Both the position numbers and the translations under genes were made by a program. The notes beneath the pieces are model-generated. The model was not told the DNA's origin. It saw only the letters and a list, made by a program, of their open reading frames with translations, and ran no database searches. Positions 1 through 9,603 of a stretch of DNA of 64,000 nt are shown in pieces; the stretch's first letter is position 1, and each line of letters opens with the position of its first letter. Source of the DNA: Photobacterium angustum (GTDB taxonomy: Bacteria > Pseudomonadota > Gammaproteobacteria > Enterobacterales > Vibrionaceae); assembly GCF_002954615.1 (NCBI RefSeq), contig NZ_MSCJ01000001.1, positions 1,364,001 through 1,428,000 of the forward strand, written 5' to 3'.

Positions 1-1611
1 GTGGAAATTAGTCTTAGGTGTGTAAGTCCACGTACCGTCAGTGTTAACCGTCACTTGACCATTTGTCGGGTTAGAACTTTGCGTGAAGGTTAATTTATCG
101 CCGTCAACATCGGTCGCGGACAGCTTGCCGCTCACTGCGACTTCTTCATCGGTCGTGACAGCAATGTCATTGCCCAGTGGATTATTGTTATCATCAACCA
201 ATACTGGCGCATCATTGACTGGATTCACGGTCACATTAACAGTGATAGTATCGGTGCCGCCGTTGCCGTCACTGACGATAACATCAAATTTGTCGCTACC
301 ATTAAAGTCACTGTTTGGTGTGTAAGTCCACGTGCCATCAGTGTTGACGGTTACTGTACCGTTCGTTGGATTCGTCGATGAAGTGAACGTTAAGCTATCG
401 CCGTCAACATCGGTCGCGGACAGTTTGCCGCTCACTGCCACTTCTTCATCAGTCTCAACACCAATATCTGTGCCCAGTGGATTATTGTTATCATCAACCA
501 ATACTGGCGCATCATTGACTGGATTCACAGTCACATTAACAGTGATGGTATCGGTGCCGCCGTTGCCGTCACTGACTTCAACCTTAAAGCTATCTTCACC
601 GTGGAAATTAGTCTTAGGTGTGTAAGTCCACGTACCGTCAGTGTTGACGGTAACTGTGCCGTTCGTTGGATTCGTCGATGAAGTGAACGTTAAGCTATCG
701 CCATCAACATCGGTCGCGGACAGTTTACCGCTCACTGCCACTTCTTCCTCGGTCGTGACGGTAATGTCATTACCCTGTGGATTATTGTTATCAACAATCA
801 CTGGATTCACAGTCACATTAACGGTGATGGTATCGGTACCACCTTTGCCGTCACTGACTTCAACCTTAAAGCTATCTTCACCATTAAAGTCGCTGTTTGG
901 TGTGTAAGTCCACGTACCATCAGTGTTGACGGTAACTGTGCCGTTCGTTGGATTCGTCGATGAAGTGAACGTTAAGCTATCGCCATCCGCATCGGTCGCG
1001 GACAATTTGCCGCTCACAGCTACTTCTTCATCGGTGCTTACAGTAATACTGTCACCTTCTGGGACACCATTTTCATCGACAATAACAGGCTTGCTGTTTA
1101 TTAAAATACTTGATTTATCATCATTTTGCGGAGTTTGTGGCTCTAGTGGGCTTGAAGGGCTATAAAAATCATCACTATCATTATAAGGAGATGCTGGAGG
1201 ACGAGGACTGGTATCACGACTATCATATCCAGATTCAGCTATGATTTCTTTTGCGTTTCTTTCTATGCTATTAAAACTAAAACCACCACTATTGCTAATG
1301 CTTTGAATACCTGCAGCGGTAGCTTCCGCAATAAGGGTTGGATCTTCTCCGGAAGCAATTAAAGCTTGAAGGTTAGCAATCTCATCAGGAAGCTCTTCTT
1401 TAGCACCATTAGAATTAACATTAGAAAACACGACTTCTGTTCCATCGGATTGCTCTAACTTCACCGTTGCATAATCAGGCAGTATCAATGTGTCACCAAC
1501 TGACAACATAAGCTGTTCAGTAACAACCTTGTTACCCCGTTCATTACTCAATTCAACATTGCCAGAGAATGACAACACTTTACTTGTTTGAACAACCGCA
1601 ATAGATTTCAT
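1..1611 (-). CDS. N-terminal part of a giant repeat adhesin (retention module plus tandem cadherin-like repeats), 3' end outside window
   Basis: The minus frame opens at an ATG at 1611 with an AAGGA Shine-Dalgarno about 10 nt upstream and stays open for 537 codons to the window edge. Residues 1-140 begin MKSIAVVQTSKVLSFSGNVE and resemble the N-terminal retention module of LapA/BapA-type giant adhesins, which holds the protein in the outer membrane during type I secretion. A Ser/Pro/Asp-rich linker follows. From about residue 180, near-identical repeats of about 100 residues begin, with the core SGKLSATDADGDSLTF and ending in GTDTITVNVTVNP, typical of tandem-95/cadherin-like repeats. No signal peptide is seen, as expected for type I secretion. 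The C-terminal RTX or secretion signal is not in the window. Assignment to the adhesin class is firm; the receptor or substrate is unknown. Confidence 0.85.
   Translation of the reverse strand, partial: MKSIAVVQTSKVLSFSGNVELSNERGNKVVTEQLMLSVGDTLILPDYATVKLEQSDGTEVVFSNVNSNGAKEELPDEIANLQALIASGEDPTLIAEATAAGIQSISNSGGFSFNSIERNAKEIIAESGYDSRDTSPRPPASPYNDSDDFYSPSSPLEPQTPQNDDKSSILINSKPVIVDENGVPEGDSITVSTDEEVAVSGKLSATDADGDSLTFTSSTNPTNGTVTVNTDGTWTYTPNSDFNGEDSFKVEVSDGKGGTDTITVNVTVNPVIVDNNNPQGNDITVTTEEEVAVSGKLSATDVDGDSLTFTSSTNPTNGTVTVNTDGTWTYTPKTNFHGEDSFKVEVSDGNGGTDTITVNVTVNPVNDAPVLVDDNNNPLGTDIGVETDEEVAVSGKLSATDVDGDSLTFTSSTNPTNGTVTVNTDGTWTYTPNSDFNGSDKFDVIVSDGNGGTDTITVNVTVNPVNDAPVLVDDNNNPLGNDIAVTTDEEVAVSGKLSATDVDGDKLTFTQSSNPTNGQVTVNTDGTWTYTPKTNFH
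17..1075 (-). repeat. Tandem coding repeats of about 300 bp inside the adhesin gene
   Basis: The same sequence start (ggtgtgtaagtccacgt) occurs at 17, 317, 617 and 899, giving periods of 300, 300 and 282 bp. The 282-bp unit lacks 18 bp in the linker that encodes NDAPVLVDD-like residues, so the frame is kept. DNA identity between units is very high, which points to recent duplication or gene conversion. The array continues beyond the left edge. Confidence 0.9.
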
Positions 1612-1811
1612 GGAATAAACAGTCCTTGTTTAGTTATAAAATCAGATAGATACATTTTCAACAGCATTATCACCTGATAATAAGCGGTACAAATCACCAC
1701 CAATAAATTCACATTTAATTTACAAAATATATAGTGTCATTATTTTGGCACTACCTCAACCAATTATATAAATCTTTTATAAATACTGTCGTAAATACCG
1801 TTTTTTATGCA

Positions 1812-1846
1812 TAAAAAAGCCGATAATATTATATACATCATCGGCT
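1812..1846 (-). terminator. Rho-independent terminator of hrpA
   Basis: On the minus strand AGCCGAT pairs with ATCGGCT and is followed by TTTTTT. It lies 26 bp after the hrpA stop and before the adhesin start, so the two genes are separate transcripts. Confidence 0.8.
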
Positions 1847-1871
1847 CTTTATAATTTCGCTACTAACTAAA

Positions 1872-4800
1872 TCAACATTCGTTAATCGCGTTGCGAACAC
1901 GTTTATCAGATACAGGATATGGTGTACCCAACTGCTGAGCAAAGTAACTAACACGTAGTTCTTCAATCATCCAGCGGATCTCTTTTACCTTATCAGGTAC
2001 TGGCTGCCCTTTCGGGATCTTATTCAGTAGCTCTTTGTACTCATTAACTACAGACTCAATCTTCAGAATATGCACACGATCTTTATTTGGATCGATTGGC
2101 AGTTTTTCCATTCGACGCTCAATAGCACGCATGTAACGCAGAATATCAGGTAGGCGTTTCCAACCACATTCTGTTGCAAAACCTTTGAAGATCAAGCTTT
2201 CAATTTGTGCTTTGATATCAGACATCGCAAATGCCATGCTTAAATCAATACGTCCTTTCAAACGCTTACTGATGTTAAATGCTGTGGTTAAGATTTCTTC
2301 TACTTGTTTGGCAATATCAACCACGGTGTCACCAAGCTCAGCACGAACAAACTCTTTCAACGCTTCAAATGATTCAGGCTGCCATGCTAATCCGCCTTTC
2401 TCTTCAATTAGCTTATCAACACCACAAGCAATACAATCATCAATCAGATCAAGTACACGACCATACGGATTAAAGTACAAACCTAGCTTCGATTTGTTTG
2501 GCAAGTTTGAATGAAGGTACTTAATTGGCGATGGTACGTTAAGTAAAATCAAACGACGTTGACCCGCCTGCATCGCATTGTTTTGCTGCTCTTCAGTTTC
2601 AAACAATTTGATACCAACAGAATCTTTGTTATCCACCAGCGCAGGATACGCTTTTACTTCAAAGCCACCGCGTTTCTGTTGGTAACGTTCAGGTAGCGTA
2701 CCAAAACTCCATGTTTTCAAACCATCTTGCTCGATATCATCATCAGCAACTTGTGACAAAGTTTCTTGAACCTTCTCTTTTAAGTTGTCTTTCAGACCAT
2801 AGATATCTTTGCTTTCACGTAGTTTACGATTGCGGTGATCAACAGCACGATAAGTGATTTTCAAGTGATCAGGGATCTGATCTAAGTTCCAATCTTCACG
2901 CACAATTGTCACGCCACTCATACGCTTCAATTCTTTTTCTAGTGAATCTAGCAATGGCGCTTCCATTGCCTTAACACGAGCTAAGAACGCATCAGCATAG
3001 TTTGGCGCCGGCACAAAGTTACGGCGTAACGGTTTTGGTAATGATTTGATCAAAGCAACAACCAACTCATGACGTAAGCCTGGAATTTGCCAGTCAAAGC
3101 CGTCAGGTTGAACTTGGTTTAAGATAGCCAATGGCACGTGAACGGTTACACCATCGTTATCTTCACCCGGTTCAAACTGGTAGCTTAGTTTTAGCTTCAA
3201 GTTACCTTGATGCCAGAAGTTAGGATAATCTAAATCAGTGACATGACTTGCATCACCACGGAATAGCATCTCACGTTCAAAGTTTAATAACTCTGGATCT
3301 TCTTTCGATGCTTTCTTCCACCATGTATCAAAGTGGCGACCTGACGTTACTTTCAAATCAATACGTTGATCGTAGAAATTAAACAGCTCGTCATCATCGA
3401 TCAGAATGTCACGACGACGTGATTTGTGCTCAAGCTCTTCAACTTCGCGCAATAGCTTACGGTTTTGTTGATAGAACTTATGGCGCGTATCCCAATCCCC
3501 TTCAACCAATGCTGAGCGGATAAAGATTTCCCGTGATAACGTTGGATCAATATTGCCGTAGTTAACTTTACGTTTGGCTACAACAGGAATGCCATACAGC
3601 GTAACTTTTTCAAACGCATGAACAGCAGCAGACTTCTTCTCCCAATGCGGTTCGCTATAACTACGTTTAATCAAATGACCAGCTAATGGCTCAACCCACT
3701 CCGGCTGAATTTTTGCACCAATTCGCCCCCATAGACGTGACGTTTCCACTAGCTCCGCAACCATCACCCACTTTGGCTGTTTCTTGAAAATGCCAGAGCC
3801 AGGGAAGATATTAAAGCGAGCGTTACGCGCACCTTGGTATTCATTTTTCTCTTGGTCTTTCATACCAATATGCGAAAGCAATCCGCTTAGTAGCGAAATA
3901 TGAATACTGTCATAGCTTGCTTCGTTGCCATTCATTTTCAACTCAAGCTCTTTAATCACTTGATTGACTTGGAAATAGATATCTTGCCACTCACGAATGC
4001 GTAAGTAGTTTAAGTATTCTTTCTTACATAAACGGCGGAATTGATTACTAGAAAGCTCTTTTTGTTGTTCTTGGACGTAATTCCATAAATTAACGAACGC
4101 AACAAAGTCAGAATCTTTGTCGTTAAATCGGCGATGTTTCTCATCAGACTGTTGCTGTTTATCTGATGGACGCTCACGTGGATCTTGAATAGATAGTGCC
4201 GATGCAATAATCATCACTTCACGTAATGCACCTAACTTAGGCGCTTCAAGTACCATACGAGCTAAACGCGGATCAATAGGAAGACGCGCTAATTGGCGCC
4301 CCATTGGTGATAAACGTTTACGCGGATCTGTGGCTTTAGAGTTAATCGCGCCTAACTCTTCCAATAATCGAATACCGTCTTGAATATTGCGATTATCGGG
4401 CGCTTCTACAAATGGGAAAGCTTGGATATCCCCCAAACCAATCGCAGTCATTTGAAGAATAACTGACGCTAAGTTAGTACGTAGAATTTCTGGATCGGTA
4501 AATTCTGGGCGCGATAAAAAATCTTCCTCAGAATATAGACGAATACAAATACCTTCTTGAACACGACCACAACGCCCCATACGCTGATTGGCGCTGGCTT
4601 GTGAAATGGCTTCAATCGGTAGACGCTGTACTTTAGTACGGTAACTATAGCGACTAATTCGGGCTGTACCCGGATCAATAACGTATTTAATACCCGGAAC
4701 AGTCAGTGAGGTTTCCGCTACGTTTGTTGAAAGTACAATACGGCGACCAGAGTGTGATTGGAATACTCTGTTTTGCTCACCCGCCGATAGACGTGCGTAC

Positions 4801-5786
4801 AAAGGTAGAATTTCAGTATGGCGTAATTTACGCTTTTCTAACGCATCTGCAGTATCACGAATTTCACGCTCACCGTTTAAGAAGATCAGGATATCACCCT
4901 CACCCTCATCACACAGCTCATCGACCGCATCAAAAATTGCATCTAACTGATCACGATCGGTGTCATCACCGTCTTCAACCACAGGGCGGTAGCGAACTTC
5001 TACTGGGTACGTTCGGCCTGACACTTCAATAATAGGTGCATTATTAAAGTGCTTAGAAAAACGCTCAGGATCGATGGTTGCTGAAGTAATTATGACTTTT
5101 AAATCTGGGCGCTTTGGTAATAACTCACGCAAATAACCCATTATGAAATCAATATTTAAGCTACGTTCGTGCGCTTCATCGATAATGATAGTGTCATATT
5201 GACTTAAGAAACGATCGTGTTGAATTTCAGCCAATAAAATACCGTCTGTCATTAACTTTACGTGGCTATGCTCTGAGACCTGATCGTTAAATCGGACTTT
5301 ATAACCTACGTGAGAGCCCATTTCACATTCCATTTCTTCTGCAATACGAGAAGCAACAGAGCGTGCAGCCAGACGACGAGGCTGAGTGTGGCCTATCATA
5401 CCGTGGGTACCACGACCGATTTCTAAACAGATTTTAGGTAGCTGAGTAGTTTTACCTGAACCCGTCTCACCCGCCACAATAACCACTTGGTTATTTAAGA
5501 TCGCTTCAGCGATATCATCTTTCTTCTGGCTTACGGGTAACTGTGCTGGGTATATGATTTTTGGACGCTGAGTACGGCGACGTTCCACCGTTTGCATTGA
5601 TTTCGCAATCTCTAATGCAATTTCGTCAAATACAGCGTGCTTGGATTTTTCGTTTTTAATTCTTGATGCGCCTTGTACACGTTTGTGTAGACGAAAACGA
5701 TCGCGCATCATGCAATCTTTAATAGCAGACTTTAATGTTTTTTCGTTATTCAACACGTCTGCTTGAGTTTGATTCGACTGACTCAA
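1872..5786 (-). CDS. hrpA: ATP-dependent RNA helicase HrpA
   Basis: 1304 residues, matching the usual length of HrpA (about 1300). Superfamily 2 DEAH-box motifs are all present: GETGSGKTT at 106-114, DEAH at 203-206, SAT at 235-237 and QRMGRCGR at 401-408. The helicase core is followed by the HA2/OB-fold region and the long C-terminal half characteristic of HrpA. In enterobacteria HrpA acts on stalled ribosomes and mRNA processing. The gene is monocistronic: a terminator follows it, and upstream (5787-6083) the next gene is divergent. No truncation or missing motif is seen. Confidence 0.95.
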   Translation of the reverse strand: MSQSNQTQADVLNNEKTLKSAIKDCMMRDRFRLHKRVQGASRIKNEKSKHAVFDEIALEIAKSMQTVERRRTQRPKIIYPAQLPVSQKKDDIAEAILNNQVVIVAGETGSGKTTQLPKICLEIGRGTHGMIGHTQPRRLAARSVASRIAEEMECEMGSHVGYKVRFNDQVSEHSHVKLMTDGILLAEIQHDRFLSQYDTIIIDEAHERSLNIDFIMGYLRELLPKRPDLKVIITSATIDPERFSKHFNNAPIIEVSGRTYPVEVRYRPVVEDGDDTDRDQLDAIFDAVDELCDEGEGDILIFLNGEREIRDTADALEKRKLRHTEILPLYARLSAGEQNRVFQSHSGRRIVLSTNVAETSLTVPGIKYVIDPGTARISRYSYRTKVQRLPIEAISQASANQRMGRCGRVQEGICIRLYSEEDFLSRPEFTDPEILRTNLASVILQMTAIGLGDIQAFPFVEAPDNRNIQDGIRLLEELGAINSKATDPRKRLSPMGRQLARLPIDPRLARMVLEAPKLGALREVMIIASALSIQDPRERPSDKQQQSDEKHRRFNDKDSDFVAFVNLWNYVQEQQKELSSNQFRRLCKKEYLNYLRIREWQDIYFQVNQVIKELELKMNGNEASYDSIHISLLSGLLSHIGMKDQEKNEYQGARNARFNIFPGSGIFKKQPKWVMVAELVETSRLWGRIGAKIQPEWVEPLAGHLIKRSYSEPHWEKKSAAVHAFEKVTLYGIPVVAKRKVNYGNIDPTLSREIFIRSALVEGDWDTRHKFYQQNRKLLREVEELEHKSRRRDILIDDDELFNFYDQRIDLKVTSGRHFDTWWKKASKEDPELLNFEREMLFRGDASHVTDLDYPNFWHQGNLKLKLSYQFEPGEDNDGVTVHVPLAILNQVQPDGFDWQIPGLRHELVVALIKSLPKPLRRNFVPAPNYADAFLARVKAMEAPLLDSLEKELKRMSGVTIVREDWNLDQIPDHLKITYRAVDHRNRKLRESKDIYGLKDNLKEKVQETLSQVADDDIEQDGLKTWSFGTLPERYQQKRGGFEVKAYPALVDNKDSVGIKLFETEEQQNNAMQAGQRRLILLNVPSPIKYLHSNLPNKSKLGLYFNPYGRVLDLIDDCIACGVDKLIEEKGGLAWQPESFEALKEFVRAELGDTVVDIAKQVEEILTTAFNISKRLKGRIDLSMAFAMSDIKAQIESLIFKGFATECGWKRLPDILRYMRAIERRMEKLPIDPNKDRVHILKIESVVNEYKELLNKIPKGQPVPDKVKEIRWMIEELRVSYFAQQLGTPYPVSDKRVRNAINEC

Positions 5787-6083
5787 TGTAATTCCTGTCT
5801 TTCAATGACTAATGGATACCGAGAACATCTGATGAAAACTCGCTCAGTATCACTTGGCGATTCGAAATTTTCATTAATTCTATCACAAATGAAATAATCT
5901 GAGAGCCGCTTAAAAGACAATTACTAAGGTGTAATGATAGGTTCAGACTGAGATAGTATAAAATTGCAACTAGCTCAGCTTCTAAATGGAGTAGGTGTTT
6001 AATTTTACAGTCGAAAAATAGTCAACAGAACTATTTATACAATTGAGCAATATTTTACAATACTTAAGATAAGGAGGTTGGGA

Positions 6084-6914
6084 TTGGACAAAGAAAAAGC
6101 AGATTACATCACTTCCAACGCATTCAACGGTATTGAATATGTGAATGCCGATTTCACTAAACAAACGTTCTCTAAACATGTTCATGAGGGCTACACCATA
6201 GGCGTTATAGAGCAAGGTGCGCAACGCTTTTTTCGCAGCGGTGCTAATCATATTGCAGGTCAGGATAGTATTATTTTGGTCAACGCTGATGATGTACATA
6301 CCGGTGAATCAGCAACCACAGAGGGGTGGCGCTATAAGGCCATTTACCCAACGCCCGATCATTTTGAGAAAATATCCCAAGATTTATTGGGTAGCGCTTC
6401 CCTAACCCCCTATTTTCGAGATTCTGTGATTAATGATAAGAAGATTTCCAGCCAACTGCGTTTGATCTTTGACCAGATTGAAAACGGTGCATCAACGCTG
6501 CTTATAGAAACGTTGATTTATAGTACGCTTCTCTCACTATCCAGTACGTATGGTAAATCAGTTTCTTTACCTAAAGACTCCCAAACTAATCGTAGCAAAT
6601 TGTCTTTAGCAAAAGCGTATTTAGATGAATACCCAGAGCACGATGTAAGTTTAGAAAGGTTGGCACAATTAGCTGGTTGCACCAAGTTCCATTTTGTTCG
6701 CCAGTTCGGAAAAACATACGGAATATCGCCTCATGCATATCAAGTTCAAGTGCGCTTGATAAAAGCAAAACAGTTATTAAAAGCTGGCTCCTCGGTTGTA
6801 GATACCGCCATTGACTGCGGGTTTCACGATCAAAGCCACTTTTCTCGTCATTTTAAACGTGCGTTAGGCACGACGCCGAAACAGTTCCAGCAAGCAATTT
6901 TATACAATCATTGA
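6084..6914 (+). CDS. AraC-family transcriptional regulator, probable regulator of azlCD
   Basis: 276 residues with an N-terminal cupin-like ligand-binding domain (residues about 10-90, containing HVHEGYTIGVIEQG) and a C-terminal double helix-turn-helix of the AraC type (residues about 170-270, with SLERLAQLAGCTKFHFVRQF and DQSHFSRHFKRALGTTPKQF). A strong Shine-Dalgarno AAGGAGG at 6071-6077 decides the start. A TTG at 6078 touches it directly, whereas the in-frame TTG at 6084 is spaced 6 nt, so 6084 is preferred; there is no ATG. The gene lies 49 bp upstream of azlC on the same strand. AraC regulators of this layout often control an adjacent AzlCD exporter, so local regulation is a reasonable inference. 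The ligand is unknown. Confidence 0.85.
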   Translation: MDKEKADYITSNAFNGIEYVNADFTKQTFSKHVHEGYTIGVIEQGAQRFFRSGANHIAGQDSIILVNADDVHTGESATTEGWRYKAIYPTPDHFEKISQDLLGSASLTPYFRDSVINDKKISSQLRLIFDQIENGASTLLIETLIYSTLLSLSSTYGKSVSLPKDSQTNRSKLSLAKAYLDEYPEHDVSLERLAQLAGCTKFHFVRQFGKTYGISPHAYQVQVRLIKAKQLLKAGSSVVDTAIDCGFHDQSHFSRHFKRALGTTPKQFQQAILYNH

Positions 6915-6963
6915 TGAGCCATCATTTCGTAAACTAACCCTATCGTTAATCAGAGGTTAGTTT

Positions 6964-7686
6964 ATGGATATACCAACATCACCCCAACATATATCTCCCC
7001 AAAAAATCATTTTTAGGGCTACGTTAGATATATTCCCCTTATGTGCCGCTGTCACCCCTTGGGGGATCCTATGCGGTTCTTTGGCTATTCAAATAGGTCT
7101 TACCGCTTTACAAGCACAATTATTATCATTGATGGTATTTGCAGGAGCTGCACAATTAGCTGCGACTTCTCTCCTTGGTACAGGCGTAAGTTATTCCCCG
7201 ATTTTCTCATCCACATTTGTTATTAGTTCTCGGCATCTTCTTTATTCAGCTGTTTTCCAAAAGTACATCAAGGATCTATCACTTCCCCGTCGACTTTGCT
7301 TTGCTTTTTTTCTAACCGATGAAATGTTTGCTTTAACTAGTGCCTATATAGGAAAACATAAATCTTTTAATTATTTATACGCTATAAGTACTGGAATTGT
7401 TTTTTATCTTATGTGGAACATAGCCACTTTTGCGGGGATTGTTGTAGGTAACAACATCACAAACTTCGACGCTTTGGGTTTAGAGTTCGCCATCGCAGCA
7501 ACTTTTATTGCTATCGTTATTCCCTCTATAAAAAATTCACCAATCCTAATATCAGTACTAACAAGTGGTATAACAGTATTAGTTTTAGAGTTATTTGAGT
7601 TCTCATTTTCTTTAATCGCATCAACTGTAATGGGTATGTTGGCTGGTTATTTCACACAACTTAAAGGATTAAAAAATGAGCCTTAA
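6964..7686 (+). CDS. azlC: AzlC-family branched-chain amino acid exporter, large subunit
   Basis: 240 residues, mostly hydrophobic, with the AzlC hallmark near the N-terminus (AAVTPWGILCGSLAIQIGL) and the conserved segment GAAQLAATSLLGTG, followed by FVISSRHLLYSAVF. AzlC with AzlD forms an inner-membrane exporter; characterised members export branched-chain amino acids or azaleucine. The ATG has an AGAGG Shine-Dalgarno. Its 3' end overlaps azlD by 11 bp, so the two are translationally coupled. The exact substrate cannot be read from sequence. Confidence 0.88.
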   Translation: MDIPTSPQHISPQKIIFRATLDIFPLCAAVTPWGILCGSLAIQIGLTALQAQLLSLMVFAGAAQLAATSLLGTGVSYSPIFSSTFVISSRHLLYSAVFQKYIKDLSLPRRLCFAFFLTDEMFALTSAYIGKHKSFNYLYAISTGIVFYLMWNIATFAGIVVGNNITNFDALGLEFAIAATFIAIVIPSIKNSPILISVLTSGITVLVLELFEFSFSLIASTVMGMLAGYFTQLKGLKNEP

Positions 7687-7999
7687 TATAGAATTAATAA
7701 TTGTATTGATGGCTGCTATCACTTTTAGCTGTCGTTATATTTTCTTTATGAAGTGTTTCCCCGTTCGTTTAAACCACACAACGAAAAAAATCTTGGAATT
7801 TACAGCACCTTCCGTACTAACAGCCATGTGGGTGCCAATAGTGTTTCTGGGGCATAAGACAACAGAAAATAGTTTACTGACAAGTCCATTTTTATACGCA
7901 GGATTAATCACTCTACTGGCTGCTTACAAATTAGAAAGTACACTAAATATTGTGGTCGTTGGGATGAGTACTTTTGTTGTTATAAGTTGGCTTATATAA
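7676..7999 (+). CDS. azlD: AzlD-family branched-chain amino acid exporter, small subunit
   Basis: 107 residues with three to four predicted membrane helices and the AzlD-like segment SCRYIFFMKCFPVRLNHTTK followed by FTAPSVLTAMWVPIVF. This is the usual AzlD length of about 100-110. It starts inside the end of azlC (11-bp overlap) and is the small partner of the exporter. A bidirectional terminator follows at 8019-8055. Confidence 0.87.
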   Translation: MSLNIELIIVLMAAITFSCRYIFFMKCFPVRLNHTTKKILEFTAPSVLTAMWVPIVFLGHKTTENSLLTSPFLYAGLITLLAAYKLESTLNIVVVGMSTFVVISWLI

Positions 8000-8018
8000 A
8001 TGAATGATTAAAATAAAC

Positions 8019-8055
8019 AAAAAAGAGAGCTAACGCGTATGTTGCTCTCTTTTTT
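8019..8055. terminator. Bidirectional terminator between azlD and the MATE gene
   Basis: aaaaaagagagc (8019-8030) pairs perfectly with gctctctttttt (8044-8055). Both strands get a T-run, so it can serve azlCD on the plus strand and the MATE gene on the minus strand. Confidence 0.88.
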
Positions 8056-8081
8056 ATATCATGAAGCGCTTATTGCTTAAG

Positions 8082-9479
8082 TTAAATTAATGATACTGGT
8101 TGTACTGAATCATCATCATTGACTAAATTTTTAAGCCACTTACGACCATAAATACGATAAGTTGTCAGTCCAACTTTAACGACTTCTTCTGCCAATATAG
8201 CAACAAGCACCCAGTGTAATGGCCAGCCTAAAACAATACCCGTGAGTATGGCTAAAGGAATACCTATTGCCCATTGGCCAAATAAATCAATAAAAATGCT
8301 GTATTTAATGTCGCCACCGCTACGTAATACCCCACCAATACCCACCATATTGAACACTTTTAGGAACATACCTAACGCCATCACTAAGGTAACATTCAGC
8401 GACATTTCAAGGTTCGGTGCTTGAGCCTTTGCCAACCACTCTCCAACAAGCCCACTCGATAGCCAAATAGACACACCTAACACAAAAGCAATAGACACAC
8501 TCAAAGCTAGAAAGAACCACGACTGATGAAACGCTCGTTGATAATTTTCAGCGCCTAATTCGTGTCCCAAAATCGTTGAGGCAGCAACAGCAAAACCAAT
8601 AAAGGCTGAAATTAATACCGCTTCTATCGGCGATAATAAGCTAATGATGGCAAGTTCTGTCACACCTAATTTGGCAAAAATAACGCTATAAACAAGTATT
8701 CCCATCGCCCATGCCCCGTCATGAACAATCATAGGCCAGGCGACATTAAAATAACGTTTCCTTGCTTTGGCATTACTTGCTGGCTCTATATCTTCATGTG
8801 TTGGTAATACTTTTTTATAGGTTTTATAAGTAATAAACAGCAAAATAGCTGTTTGTGCACCACGCGAAATCGTTGTCCCCAGCGCGGCACCAGCAACCCC
8901 CATTTCAGGAAAACCATATAATCCGAAAATTAATAGCGCATTAAGTACGCCATTAATAATGACAGCCACCAGCCCAACATACGTAGGCATTTTAGCTTCG
9001 CCTACTGCACGTAAAGCAGATTCAAGCGGTACGACAATGGCTGTAAAAATAATGCTCCAGCCGCAGACATATAAATAATCTCGTGCATAGTGAATAAAGT
9101 CGGCTTGATCATTAACCAAAGCAACAATTTGCTCAGGAAAAACACGGTATGCGACAGCAAAAGGTAATGTTAGAAATATTGCGCATACCCAAGATTGTAA
9201 CAAGGTGCGCCTCACCCCTTCCATTTTCCCTGCACCAAAATATTGTGCCGCAAGTACACCGACAGCTCCACTGACACCGACAACAAGCAATAAATTAAAG
9301 AAAAATATGCGGTTACCAATACCTACAGCGGCAACTTGTGACTCACCGAGTTTAGAAACCATGATGACATCGACTAAACCAAGTAGTGAAAACAACATAG
9401 ATTGCATTGATACTGGCAACGCTAAACGCCATGTTTTTTGCCAAAAAGTTTTATCTGCTGAGTATCGCCAGTGTTGCAT
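8082..9479 (-). CDS. MATE-family multidrug/Na+ or H+ antiporter
   Basis: 465 residues with about 12 membrane helices and two homologous halves of the MATE fold. The first half starts TWRLALPVSMQSMLFSLLGL VDVIMVS, the classic MATE N-terminal helix followed by the D-containing turn. Such pumps expel cationic drugs and metabolites across the inner membrane. The ATG at 9479 is chosen because AGGTGG lies 5 nt upstream; a GTG nine bases earlier lies within that ribosome site. The gene is divergent from an AraC-family regulator 124 bp away, which could control it. Substrate unknown. Confidence 0.88.
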   Translation of the reverse strand: MQHWRYSADKTFWQKTWRLALPVSMQSMLFSLLGLVDVIMVSKLGESQVAAVGIGNRIFFFNLLLVVGVSGAVGVLAAQYFGAGKMEGVRRTLLQSWVCAIFLTLPFAVAYRVFPEQIVALVNDQADFIHYARDYLYVCGWSIIFTAIVVPLESALRAVGEAKMPTYVGLVAVIINGVLNALLIFGLYGFPEMGVAGAALGTTISRGAQTAILLFITYKTYKKVLPTHEDIEPASNAKARKRYFNVAWPMIVHDGAWAMGILVYSVIFAKLGVTELAIISLLSPIEAVLISAFIGFAVAASTILGHELGAENYQRAFHQSWFFLALSVSIAFVLGVSIWLSSGLVGEWLAKAQAPNLEMSLNVTLVMALGMFLKVFNMVGIGGVLRSGGDIKYSIFIDLFGQWAIGIPLAILTGIVLGWPLHWVLVAILAEEVVKVGLTTYRIYGRKWLKNLVNDDDSVQPVSLI

Positions 9480-9603
9480 GACCGCCACCTATTTATTGTT
9501 ATCTTACTGTGAAGCAGATCATACCTATGTTTACTCAAACACGTTTATTCTAAGCAATCAAAAAGCTTTGCCAAACTATCATTTTAAATTTTGGAGCTCT
9601 GTG

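Noticed and set aside
17..1075. Regular repeats that could be taken for a CRISPR or satellite
   Set aside because: Period is 282-300 bp, a multiple of three, and each unit translates into the same cadherin-like domain on the minus strand.
83..1165. Series of plus-strand open frames over the left edge
   Set aside because: Antisense shadows of the adhesin repeats; composition is Ser/Thr/Leu low-complexity with no ribosome sites.
9205..9603. N-terminal extension of the second AraC regulator
   Set aside because: This stretch is antisense to the MATE gene; the ATG at 9604 has a good ribosome site and gives normal family length.
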